IMG/VR virus record: IMGVR_UViG_3300031730_000015
Location: 1 to 36,563 of that record
DNA from: a virus
Length of the DNA stretch: 36,563 bases
Strand: one strand, 5' to 3'
The notes under the pieces were generated by a model that saw only the letters and a program-made list of their open reading frames with translations, was not told where the DNA came from and did no database searches. Numbering within the stretch: the first letter of the stretch is position 1; the number at the start of each line of letters is the position of its first letter. The translations under genes were made by a program, and so were the position numbers. This document shows positions 23,484-30,739 of this stretch, piece after piece.

Positions 23484-24949
23484 CTCCTGAACGCGTCGAG
23501 GACGCTCGATCCGGGCCCGGTTCTCTGCTGCTGCAGGATGGCCGCCACCGCGGGCGACACCTGCGCGTCGGCGCGGTTGCGAGGCGGCACGATCGGCGCG
23601 GGGTTGCGTCCCCACTCCACGGCGCGCACGGCGTACTTCATCATCGCGACACCATCGAAGTGGTGGTGCTCGGTGCGCTCGAAGTCGGTCCCGGCCTTGT
23701 TCCAGATGCCGTACTCCATGTGCGCGCGCACGGTCGTACAGCGCGGATGGATGATGACTTCATGGTCCTCGACGCGGCGACGTAGGCGGTTGAGCGCCGC
23801 AACGGCGTCCTGCTTCTCGGCCATCGCGAACGGGATGCCCTCGCGCAAGAGCGTCTTCCCGTCCTCCGACCACTCGCGGCTTCCCTCACGCATGTCGGCG
23901 AGCGTCTGAAGCGACGCGTCCGCCCATCGGCGCAGAGGCTCCTTGTCGCCCCAGATCTCGCGCTCCTTGGCGAGGACGGCCTTTCCGACCGCGGAGCCGC
24001 TGTGGTGCCGCAGCACGAGCTCGTGCTCGATGACGAGGGCTGCCAGCGCGAAGTGGTAGTACCCGAAGCCCACGACGCTGAGGTCGTTGAAGCCGGTGTC
24101 TGCGATCGTGTAGCAGTCGAAGTTGCGCGGGCGCTCGACTTCGAGCTCGATCCACTCCTTGTGCACCTGGTACTCGGGCACGAGTGCGCGTTTCTCGTCG
24201 GTCACGAAGAGCGCGAAGTACTCGCGCTTGCACGTCGTCGAGCCGCGCCCGCCAGCCTTGCGGATCGCGTCCTCGCGCTGGACGTCGGTAATGTGCTCGA
24301 CCTCATCGAGCGTGCACTCGTCGTACGCGTAGTCTGGGTTGGTGCCCGACTTCGCCTCGATCGCGTAGAACTTGAACGCGTGCTCGGGGCTCTCGGGCGG
24401 CGTGCTGCTCATGATGAGCACACCCGATGTCGTGATGAGCTGCGGTTCGAGGATGGACTCGACGATGTACGTCAAGTCGTCCACGAATGCGGCCTCGTCG
24501 ATGATGATGAGATGCCGCGTGCGGCCTCGCAGACGATTGCGGTTCGCACCGTCGCAGCCTGCGAGCTGGATGTAGGAGCCGTTCGGGAACGTCCACCGCA
24601 GACGCTGCACGTTGTACGTGTACCGAACGCGCGGACCGTCCGGCCCTTCGAGGATGGCCGTCACCTCGTTCTCTGCGATGTCGCGCGCGTCGTTCTGCGT
24701 CGGAGCCGCGTACGTGATCGCCACCTTCGAGCGCAACGCCTCCTCGATCGCGAGCGCCACGAGCGCGCGCGTCTTCCCGCCGCGCCGTGACCAGTTGAGC
24801 ACGAAGCGCTTCGGCTTACGGGCGCGCCACTTCGCGACCATCCGCCGCTGACGACGTGAGAGCACGTGCCCCAGCGATCCGCGCTTCCACGCGTTGCGCT
24901 CCGCGAGCGCGTCCAAGGCGTCGAGCGCCGTTCGGTGCGGTGCGCTCAC
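23480..24949 (-). CDS. terL: Terminase large subunit
   Basis: 489 residues from GTG 24949 (GTGA overlap). This is the packaging motor and nuclease. Walker A is SRRGGKT (54-60), Walker B LIIIDE (147-152), followed by a coupling segment SSTPPES (181-187). The C-terminal RNase H-like nuclease has Asp284 in IADTGFND and a later HHFDGVAMMKYA. A longer reading to 25063 would only add Arg-rich sequence antisense in character. It pairs with the small subunit at 25911-26429, separated by four small genes. Confidence 0.94.
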   Translation of the reverse strand: MSAPHRTALDALDALAERNAWKRGSLGHVLSRRQRRMVAKWRARKPKRFVLNWSRRGGKTRALVALAIEEALRSKVAITYAAPTQNDARDIAENEVTAILEGPDGPRVRYTYNVQRLRWTFPNGSYIQLAGCDGANRNRLRGRTRHLIIIDEAAFVDDLTYIVESILEPQLITTSGVLIMSSTPPESPEHAFKFYAIEAKSGTNPDYAYDECTLDEVEHITDVQREDAIRKAGGRGSTTCKREYFALFVTDEKRALVPEYQVHKEWIELEVERPRNFDCYTIADTGFNDLSVVGFGYYHFALAALVIEHELVLRHHSGSAVGKAVLAKEREIWGDKEPLRRWADASLQTLADMREGSREWSEDGKTLLREGIPFAMAEKQDAVAALNRLRRRVEDHEVIIHPRCTTVRAHMEYGIWNKAGTDFERTEHHHFDGVAMMKYAVRAVEWGRNPAPIVPPRNRADAQVSPAVAAILQQQRTGPGSSVLDAFRR

Positions 24950-25341
24950 ACGCCTCCGTAGATGATGGGCAGCACAGGCGGCACGGGAAGGCGCGCTTCG
25001 CATAGGAGCGGCTCGAGCCCTGTCGGGAATGGCCCGTAGAGTAGCTGCATCTCGACGAACCAATCGCGCTCAGCGTTGATCCCGTTGACGATCGCGAGCG
25101 CGAACTCTGAACCGCCCGCGCGGAGCCTTCGCATGCTGAGCGTGTGCATCCGCTTGTAGCGCTTCGAGTCCCACGTGTGACACGCCCGGTCCTTGCGCCA
25201 TCGACCGTTCTTCCACACGTAGCCGGAGCGCGTGTACGTGCCCTTCCATCCGCGACACATGCGGCTGCGCGGAGCCTCGCGGATGCGACGCTCGAGATCG
25301 CGACGCGACCACTCCTCGATGTCTGCCGAGATCCAGATCAT
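24946..25341 (-). CDS. Hypothetical basic protein upstream of TerL, 131 aa
   Basis: From ATG 25341 (ATGA overlap), ending in a GTGA overlap with TerL. It is rich in Arg and Trp, with KGTYTRSGYVWKNGRWRKDR (~33-52), and a more hydrophobic C-terminus (FVEMQLLYGPFPTGLEPLL). The basic aromatic surface suggests nucleic-acid binding, perhaps a packaging accessory. No family recognised. Confidence 0.7.
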   Translation of the reverse strand: MIWISADIEEWSRRDLERRIREAPRSRMCRGWKGTYTRSGYVWKNGRWRKDRACHTWDSKRYKRMHTLSMRRLRAGGSEFALAIVNGINAERDWFVEMQLLYGPFPTGLEPLLCEARLPVPPVLPIIYGGV

Positions 25342-25520
25342 TCGCGCCCCTCAGCCTTGCGCTTGCACGACTCGCAGGTGACGGCCGCGAAGAGCGAGGT
25401 ATGCGCCGTGCGTAGGTGCCCTTCCGCTGCGCCCAGGAACGCTGCACCACACGCGTAGCGGTACTCGTACCTGCTGCCGGGGTGGTCGGTCATCCATAGC
25501 GACGTGTGCACGAGCTTCAT
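25338..25520 (-). CDS. Small Cys-containing protein, 60 aa
   Basis: ATG 25520 overlaps the previous stop (ATGA). It contains a single Cys at YACGAAF and a later CESCK, compatible with a small zinc site. It is one of three consecutive Cys-rich small proteins between the terminase subunits. Function unknown. Confidence 0.65.
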   Translation of the reverse strand: MKLVHTSLWMTDHPGSRYEYRYACGAAFLGAAEGHLRTAHTSLFAAVTCESCKRKAEGRE

Positions 25521-25723
25521 TCGCCGCTCCACACGCCGCGAGGCACACGCGGGCCGAAGGTTGGCAACGTCCTACCGATCGCGCGGATGTCCTCGGGGTA
25601 GCAACGCGTCACCGGACCTGCGATGACGGGTCCGGGCGTGATCTTGTATGCCGGAGCGAACTCAGCGCATGGGCACGACGTGAAGTACCAGGGGACCGGA
25701 AGACGGCAACGTGGACACGTCAT
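25517..25723 (-). CDS. Small zinc-ribbon-like protein, 68 aa
   Basis: From ATG 25723 (ATGA overlap). It opens with CPRC and has SCPC 14 residues further on, a typical four-Cys zinc-ribbon spacing. A Pro-rich C-terminus follows. Its position suggests an accessory to packaging or late gene expression, without direct evidence. Confidence 0.7.
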   Translation of the reverse strand: MTCPRCRLPVPWYFTSCPCAEFAPAYKITPGPVIAGPVTRCYPEDIRAIGRTLPTFGPRVPRGVWSGE

Positions 25724-25914
25724 CCCCGCACTCCCTTCGCTGACCCGTCGCTCGGGTCGTACGTGATGGGCTCGTAGGTCGGCTCGGTCGTCTCGGTGAT
25801 GAGCACGCTTCCGCAGTACGGGCAGCGCGGGAGCCCGTTCCAATAGCCCGTCCTCGACGACGACCGCTGTATCCGCGCGTCCGGACAGTCCACATGCTTG
25901 AACCAGCGCGTCAT
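25720..25914 (-). CDS. Small zinc-ribbon-like protein, 64 aa
   Basis: From ATG 25914 (ATGA overlap with small terminase). HVDCPDA and CPYCG (residues ~30-35) give His/Cys pairs for a zinc site. The C-terminus is acidic and Thr/Pro-rich. Overlaps on both sides support it as a gene. No named family. Confidence 0.68.
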   Translation of the reverse strand: MTRWFKHVDCPDARIQRSSSRTGYWNGLPRCPYCGSVLITETTEPTYEPITYDPSDGSAKGVRG

Positions 25915-26429
25915 CCGCAAAGCTCCTCGATCACGGCGATCACACGGGGGTCGTTGCGCACCATCAGCCACTGCTCGAGCGCCGCTTCGACGTCGGGCGT
26001 GAGCGACACCTCCAGCGCGACTGCGCCGGTGTGCTCGGTCTTCGTGGGGGCGGCGTAGCCCATCATGTCGATGAGGCCTTTCAGCGCACTCACCTGGACC
26101 GTGCCGGGCATCGTGACTTCCGCCTCGATGAAGTCGTCCTTGCCGCCGATGATGCGGACTTCCTTGACCATGCCCATGCCCATCGCGGTCAGGCGCACGG
26201 CTACTTCCTGGGAGGTCGCAACGCCAGCTTCGATGACCTTCGCGCGATGCTTCTCGATCTCCAGCATCACCCGAGCATTCCCGAGCAACCTCCGAGCCTG
26301 CACGTCGAGAACTGCCTCGTTTCCAGCGTATCCAGCCTGCTTGGCCGCCTGTACGCCGACGCCCTTCGCCGGGCCCACGTAGGCCAGGACGAATGCCATC
26401 TGTCGGTCGCTGAGGGGCTTGTCGGCCAT
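25911..26429 (-). CDS. terS: Terminase small subunit (Terminase_2/XtmA type)
   Basis: 172 residues from ATG 26429 (TGATG with the upstream stop). The N-terminal HTH region LSDRQMAFVLAYVGPAKGV then AAKQAGYAG and ARRLLGNARVMLEIEKHR is the standard XtmA-like DNA-recognition pattern. The rest carries the oligomerisation and TerL-binding part. It would choose the pac/cos site to start packaging. A start further upstream would overlap the previous gene entirely. Confidence 0.9.
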   Translation of the reverse strand: MADKPLSDRQMAFVLAYVGPAKGVGVQAAKQAGYAGNEAVLDVQARRLLGNARVMLEIEKHRAKVIEAGVATSQEVAVRLTAMGMGMVKEVRIIGGKDDFIEAEVTMPGTVQVSALKGLIDMMGYAAPTKTEHTGAVALEVSLTPDVEAALEQWLMVRNDPRVIAVIEELCG

Positions 26430-26749
26430 CAGTCCGTGCCCTCGATCCCCGTACCGAACTCCATCGGCTCCGAGCGCATGCAGATGCCGACCAGCTCGAG
26501 CGCGGCTGCCTTGTGCGCGTCGGTGTCCGGCGTAACCTCGCACACGTCGTAGGAGGCTGCGTCGAGGCGCTCGACAACCTGCTCTGCGGTCCCGAGCACG
26601 GTCACGTAGTCCCGCGTCTCGAGCACGAGCGTGGCTCGCTGGCTTCCGCTCTCCTTGACCATGAGGATGGCTGCGGGGCGCACGAAGACTCGCGTGCGGT
26701 GGCCATACTCGTCTGTCGTGGTCGTCTCGAACTCGAGGAAGTCGCCCAT
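26429..26749 (-). CDS. Small beta-rich protein, FlbD-like pattern, 106 aa
   Basis: From ATG 26749 (TGATG). Residues ~20-65 read as a short barrel: VFVRPAAILMVKESG, TLVLETRDYVTVLGTAEQVV. This resembles the small FlbD-like fold. The C-terminal ~40 residues are helical with a Cys. Function unknown. Confidence 0.68.
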   Translation of the reverse strand: MGDFLEFETTTTDEYGHRTRVFVRPAAILMVKESGSQRATLVLETRDYVTVLGTAEQVVERLDAASYDVCEVTPDTDAHKAAALELVGICMRSEPMEFGTGIEGTD

Positions 26750-27042
26750 CAGTGCGGGTTCCTATCCCAGCCCCTGCGCTGCGCCTCGGCGTCGTACCGG
26801 GCCTGCTTGTCCTTGACCTCCTTCAGCTCCCTGCGGGCTTCGACGAGGTACTCGTTGACCTTCGTCGCGGCAGTGGCTGTCATCTCCTGGACGACGGTGC
26901 CCACGTTTGCGATCTGCTCGTTCGCGTGTCGGACGAGCCCGTGCATCGCCCGGTCGCGGTGCGCGTACCAGCGCTCTGCGATGATGTAGGCGCATCCGAG
27001 CTGCGTGGCGCAGATAAGCAGCGTGATGAGGACGGCGATCAT
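26749..27042 (-). CDS. Single-pass membrane protein with coiled coil, 97 aa
   Basis: From ATG 27042 (ATGA). Residues 2-23 are a hydrophobic segment (IAVLITLLICATQLGCAYII), followed by a helical charged region (EYLVEARRELKEVKDKQARY). A Cys within the hydrophobic part does not make a good lipobox. It could be an extra spanin-like or membrane-anchoring protein; the location far from the lysis genes argues for another role. Confidence 0.65.
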   Translation of the reverse strand: MIAVLITLLICATQLGCAYIIAERWYAHRDRAMHGLVRHANEQIANVGTVVQEMTATAATKVNEYLVEARRELKEVKDKQARYDAEAQRRGWDRNPH

Positions 27043-27308
27043 GCGGCCCTCTCTGCGATGCGCGCATCTCCGATGCGGACGCTCTCGTCGATGGAGAGGC
27101 GCGCGATGATACGGCCCTGCCACACACGTGTCTTCACACGTGACCGACGCACGGCGAGCGGCATCCGGTAGCGAGCGGCGTGGAGCTGCCGATCGGTCAC
27201 GAGCACGTCGATGATCGGCACCACGAGCGCCTTCGCGTCCCCGTATGCGTTCGGCGTGTCGCCGCTCGCGCGGCGCATCTGACGTTGGATCCTTCGTACT
27301 GCGCTCAT
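27039..27308 (-). CDS. Hypothetical basic protein, 89 aa
   Basis: ATG 27308 overlaps the upstream stop (ATGA), and the gene ends in ATGA with the membrane protein gene. Very basic with alternating beta-like strands (ALVVPIIDVLVTDRQLH). No domain recognised. Confidence 0.62.
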   Translation of the reverse strand: MSAVRRIQRQMRRASGDTPNAYGDAKALVVPIIDVLVTDRQLHAARYRMPLAVRRSRVKTRVWQGRIIARLSIDESVRIGDARIAERAA

Positions 27309-27487
27309 CGTCCCCACCTTCCGAATATGTAGGCTTCCAACTGGTGACACCGCGCGGTGAGATCCACCTGCTCGCGGGTCGTGCATACGGCGAGCTCGCG
27401 CATCCAGCGCTCTCGCGCGCGCCTCGGGACGCCCATCATGTCGAGCGTCTCTTCGGTGCTGCGCATGGGTCGCGTGATGCGGGTCAT
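27305..27487 (-). CDS. Hypothetical protein, 60 aa
   Basis: ATG 27487 (ATGA overlap on both sides). Mostly helical: RSTEETLDMMGVPRRARERW, with one Cys. It may be a small HTH-like or structural adaptor protein. Unrecognised. Confidence 0.6.
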   Translation of the reverse strand: MTRITRPMRSTEETLDMMGVPRRARERWMRELAVCTTREQVDLTARCHQLEAYIFGRWGR

Positions 27488-27762
27488 GCGCCACCGTGGG
27501 TCGCGCGGAAGCACCACTCACGGACCGCCGCATCCGCAGCACGGTCATACGGGCCGAGCGGCAGTTCCTTGCAGTCGCCGACGCGGTACCAGCGGTGGCC
27601 GTGGTGCTGATACAGCACGCCGTTGACCTCGACGAGGTCCACCCGTTTCACGACCACCGTGATCTTCGGGTTGTACGCCCGGTCGATGGCTCTTGCGGTG
27701 AGCGGGAACCAGGCGAGGAACGCCAAGAACGCGAGGCCGAGCGCGATTTCGGGCCAGGGCAT
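27484..27762 (-). CDS. Membrane-anchored small protein, 92 aa
   Basis: ATG 27762 (TGATG). An N-terminal transmembrane segment (residues ~5-21, EIALGLAFLAFLAWFPL) is followed by a beta-rich soluble part (KITVVVKRVDLVEVNGVLYQ). The soluble part is likely cytoplasmic or periplasmic depending on topology. Unknown function. Confidence 0.65.
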   Translation of the reverse strand: MPWPEIALGLAFLAFLAWFPLTARAIDRAYNPKITVVVKRVDLVEVNGVLYQHHGHRWYRVGDCKELPLGPYDRAADAAVREWCFRATHGGA

Positions 27763-27977
27763 CACAGGAGCTCCATCTCGTCCACGGCGCGCATCGCGAA
27801 GGCCTTGGCCATCTCGCCGTTGCACTCGGGGAACGACTCTGCGACCTCGACGTCGTCGATCACGACGGTGCCCTTGCCCACGATCCACGTGCGCGGACCG
27901 TCGTCCACCGTGTCTTCGTAGAGCACGACGCATCGCACGCGCTTCGGCGCCTTCATGGGACGCTGTTCCTTGCTCAT
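27762..27977 (-). CDS. Hypothetical acidic protein, 71 aa
   Basis: ATG 27977 (ATGA with the regulator upstream). The basic start (SKEQRPMKAPKRVR) is followed by beta strands and an acidic helical end. Unrecognised; supported by overlaps with both neighbours. Confidence 0.62.
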   Translation of the reverse strand: MSKEQRPMKAPKRVRCVVLYEDTVDDGPRTWIVGKGTVVIDDVEVAESFPECNGEMAKAFAMRAVDEMELL

Positions 27978-28207
27978 TTGGCGACTCCTTCGAGGGCGAC
28001 GCGCCCGGCGTCGGTGATGCGGATGGAACGAGCCGTCGCGTAGTCGCGGTCCACGTAGCCGTTGCGCTCGAGCAACAGCACCATGTCCCGCGTCACGCCC
28101 TTTGACGTGCCGGCCTCAGCCGAGATTTCCGCGAGTGAAGGCGGGTAGCCGTTCCGCGTCGCTATCGACCGAATCGCCTTCATATAGTCCCGCTGACGCT
28201 TCGTCAT
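27974..28207 (-). CDS. LexA-type winged-helix regulator without protease domain
   Basis: 77 residues from ATG 28207. The sequence TKRQRDYMKAIRSIATRN, GYPPSLAEISAEAG and DMVLLLERNGYVDRD follows the LexA N-terminal DNA-binding domain. It ends before any catalytic Ser/Lys domain. It would bind DNA as a small regulator that cannot self-cleave. A GTG at 28246 would add 13 residues outside the homology. A 75-base gap precedes it, holding an inverted repeat GGGATA-N6-TATCCC (28272-28289), so it could have its own control. Confidence 0.72.
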   Translation of the reverse strand: MTKRQRDYMKAIRSIATRNGYPPSLAEISAEAGTSKGVTRDMVLLLERNGYVDRDYATARSIRITDAGRVALEGVAK

Positions 28208-28282
28208 TCCATACCCATGGTTCTGCACGTTTGGGTCATTGACCACCCATACGTTGGTACGGGTACGGTGTGGGATACGGCG

Positions 28283-28669
28283 TTATCCCGCGGCCTGCTT
28301 CGGGTACGGCACGGTCTTCCGGACTTCGCGCTCTTCGGCGTTTCCTCGGCGGTACATGCCGGCGCGTTGCGGGGATGTTGCGGGCAGGTTGTCCACGCCC
28401 AGCGTGCCCTTTGCGATCTTGCCTACCTGACTGCCCGATGCGCCGAGAGAGCGCGCCACCTCGGTCACGGACTCCCCCGCTGCGACGCGTCTGCGTACCT
28501 CGGCGACGTTCTCCTCGGTGCGCTTGAGCGGCTGCCCGTTCTTGTGCGTGGGGATGACGTCGTCGAGCGCGGCCGCGTTCGCTGCGTGAGCGCGCGCGCA
28601 GTGGACGCATGGGTAGGTCTTCGTCTCGTGCAGACCGCACGGACTGTGAGCGTGGGAGCGGCCGATCAC
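28283..28669 (-). CDS. Cys-pair and helix-turn-helix protein, 128 aa
   Basis: GTG 28669 is chosen for GGAGG five bases upstream and the GTGA overlap; an ATG at 28681 is an alternative. CVHCARAH near the N-terminus could bind zinc. The middle (ENVAEVRRRVAAGESVTEVA, then RSLGASGSQVGKIAKG) is a resolvase-type HTH. It probably binds DNA; the target is unknown. The TAA stop sits in the inverted repeat that precedes the LexA-like gene. Confidence 0.7.
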   Translation of the reverse strand: MIGRSHAHSPCGLHETKTYPCVHCARAHAANAAALDDVIPTHKNGQPLKRTEENVAEVRRRVAAGESVTEVARSLGASGSQVGKIAKGTLGVDNLPATSPQRAGMYRRGNAEEREVRKTVPYPKQAAG

Positions 28670-28884
28670 TGCATCCTCCATCCGGCGACGCCGTCTTCGG
28701 CCACGAAGCGGACCATGCCCATGTAGCGCGCGGTCGCGAGCAGCCGATGCGTGTGGGTCACGCCGCGCCCGATGCGCGCCGCGATCGCGCGGTGATGCAT
28801 CGGAGCCGAATGCTTGCCAGGCGTGGCGGCTATCAGCGCGGGAAGCTGCGTCTTCCATCCGCGTGGGTAGGGTCTGACCGTCAT
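28666..28884 (-). CDS. Small winged-helix-like protein, 72 aa
   Basis: ATG 28884 (ATGA with RusA). The order HHRAIAARIGRGVTHTHRLL, then YMGMVRFVAEDGVAGWRM, reads as an HTH helix pair and a two-strand wing. A small DNA-binding role is likely. No named family. Confidence 0.65.
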   Translation of the reverse strand: MTVRPYPRGWKTQLPALIAATPGKHSAPMHHRAIAARIGRGVTHTHRLLATARYMGMVRFVAEDGVAGWRMQ

Positions 28885-29303
28885 CGCTTCTTCTCCTTCG
28901 GCGCGCGTGGCGCCTTCGCTTTCGGTGGTGGGTCAGGGAGCACGAATACCGTCACGCGAATGCCGGGCTCGTCGTGTGTCCACAGGCGCTTGACGTGCAG
29001 CTCGTCGATCTGGGAGTCGTCGTCCCAGACGATGCCGTTGAGGGCGTCACACGCTTGCTTGGCGATGTTGTCGAGGTCGGTGCGGCCACGCGTTGGGAAC
29101 GCGGCTTCGATGGCCACGAAGTAGCGGAGGCCGCGTATCCATCCGCTCGGGAGCGCTGCAACGGCCGAGAGCGCCACGAGGTTGCGATACGCGGCGCTCG
29201 TCGGGTCCACGAACGTGAAGCCCTTGCCGCGCGCCGCTCGCTTCCACGAGCGCGGGTTGCCGGGGACGTGGAACGTCAGAGCGGGCGGTCCGATGTGGCT
29301 CAC
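28881..29303 (-). CDS. rusA: RusA-family Holliday junction resolvase
   Basis: 140 residues from ATG 29303 (ATGA with DnaB). RusA resolves four-way junctions after recombination, and in phages also branched DNA before packaging. Family marks: FHVPGNPRSWKR (11-22), the acidic active-site cluster DLDNIAK (76-82), DALNG (86-90) and DDDSQI (94-99). A basic tail ends it. With Bet it gives the phage annealing and resolving functions. Confidence 0.93.
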   Translation of the reverse strand: MSHIGPPALTFHVPGNPRSWKRAARGKGFTFVDPTSAAYRNLVALSAVAALPSGWIRGLRYFVAIEAAFPTRGRTDLDNIAKQACDALNGIVWDDDSQIDELHVKRLWTHDEPGIRVTVFVLPDPPPKAKAPRAPKEKKR

Positions 29304-30739
29304 CGCTCACCGTCCCAGGGCTCGCCGTCGCCGTCCTCGCCCCGCATGCGCGCATCGGGCCGGTAGCCGTACTCGTCCACGAAGCGCGTGCATTCACCCT
29401 CGAAGCGGCAGTGCACGGTGCCCGTCGAGCCCGCGCGCAGCTTCGCGATGATCACCTCGGCTTTGCCGTCGTCGTCGCCCGCCTCGATCTCGCTCTTCGA
29501 CCACTTGTCTTCCTTCAGGCGACCGGCCTTCTTCTCGGCCGCGTAGTAGCCGCGTCGGTAGACGAAGAGCACGCCGTCTGCGCTCTGCTCGATCTCGCCC
29601 GAGTCACGCAGGTGATGCAGCGATGGGCGCTTGTCGCCCGTCTTCTCGCACTCGCGGTTGAGCTGGGAGAGCGCGAGCACGGGGCACGCGAACTCCTTCG
29701 CGATTTCTTTCAGCGCCCGCGCGATCTCGCTGATCTCCTGCTCGCGTGAGTCCGTGCGCATGCCGCTGCGCATGAGCCCGATATGGTCCACGACGATGAT
29801 GCCGAGCTTGATCGCGCTCTTCGCGACGGCGCGACGAAGACGTGCGCGGAGCTGCGGGATAGACAGGCCCGATGTCTCGTCGATGAGCATCGGCATCGAC
29901 TGCATCTCGGTCGCGGCAGCGCTCACCAGCGGCCAGTGTCCGGCCTGGAGCTTGCCCGTGCGGATCGCCGACGCGGGCACGCCGCTCGCGAGCGAGACGT
30001 GACGCTCCTCGAGCTCGAGCTTCGTCATCTCGAGCGAGAACACGGCCGCCATACGGTCGCCGCCCTTCGCTACCGCTCGAGCAGACGCGAGTGCGAGCGA
30101 CGTCTTACCCATGCCGGGGCGCCCGGCGAGAATGTACAGGCAGCCGTCGTTGTAGCCGCGCAGACGCTCGTCGAGCGCGGTGAGTCCTGTCGGTGACCCC
30201 ATGGGATAGACCTTTCCGGTGGCGATGTCTTCGATGCGCTGAAGCGTGGGGATGGGGTTGATGCGCTCGAGCGAGCCCTCGGCCCGCAGGCTGATCGTCG
30301 CTTCGAACACGCGTTGCTGCGCCTCCTCGAGGAACGCTTTCGTGTCGTGCTTTCGGTCGTAGCCGCGTCCGACGAGATCGTGCATCACGCCGATCAACGT
30401 GCGTCGCTGGGCGAGCTCGATGATCTCGCGGGCGTGGAGCTCGGGCTCGCACGACGGGAGCACGCTGTTCGTGATCGCGAAGAGCGTCTCGTCGCCGCCG
30501 ATGGGCGCGAGCTTCCCGGTGCGCACGAGCTCGTCGCGCACGGTCACGTGGTCCGGCGTGAGTCCTCGTGCCTTGCAGCCGAGGATCGCGCGCCAGATCT
30601 GTCCGTACGAGTCGCCGTAGAAGTGCTCGGGTTTGAGCGTGTCGCACATGTCGAGCGCCGATGCGTCGATGAGCACGGCCGCGAGCACGGCGCGCTCGAG
30701 GTCGAGCGAATGCGGCGGGAGGCGCATGACGTCGATCAC
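29300..30739 (-). CDS. dnaB: Replicative DNA helicase, DnaB family
   Basis: 479 residues from GTG 30739 (GTGA overlap). N-terminal DnaB_N domain (SLDLERAVLAAVLID, 11-25) and RecA-like C-terminal motor: Walker A GRPGMGKTS (206-214), Walker B IIVVDH (314-319), SQLNRE (358-363) and the DSGEIEQ sensor (379-385). The Walker B reads VDHIG where many have IDYLQ. The acidic, Gly-rich tail is short. It would unwind DNA at the phage fork, loaded by the organiser encoded just upstream. Confidence 0.95.
   Translation of the reverse strand: MIDVMRLPPHSLDLERAVLAAVLIDASALDMCDTLKPEHFYGDSYGQIWRAILGCKARGLTPDHVTVRDELVRTGKLAPIGGDETLFAITNSVLPSCEPELHAREIIELAQRRTLIGVMHDLVGRGYDRKHDTKAFLEEAQQRVFEATISLRAEGSLERINPIPTLQRIEDIATGKVYPMGSPTGLTALDERLRGYNDGCLYILAGRPGMGKTSLALASARAVAKGGDRMAAVFSLEMTKLELEERHVSLASGVPASAIRTGKLQAGHWPLVSAAATEMQSMPMLIDETSGLSIPQLRARLRRAVAKSAIKLGIIVVDHIGLMRSGMRTDSREQEISEIARALKEIAKEFACPVLALSQLNRECEKTGDKRPSLHHLRDSGEIEQSADGVLFVYRRGYYAAEKKAGRLKEDKWSKSEIEAGDDDGKAEVIIAKLRAGSTGTVHCRFEGECTRFVDEYGYRPDARMRGEDGDGEPWDGER

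Noticed and set aside
28272-28289. Terminator at the inverted repeat before the LexA-like gene
   Set aside because: Only six pairs and no U-tract on the minus strand.
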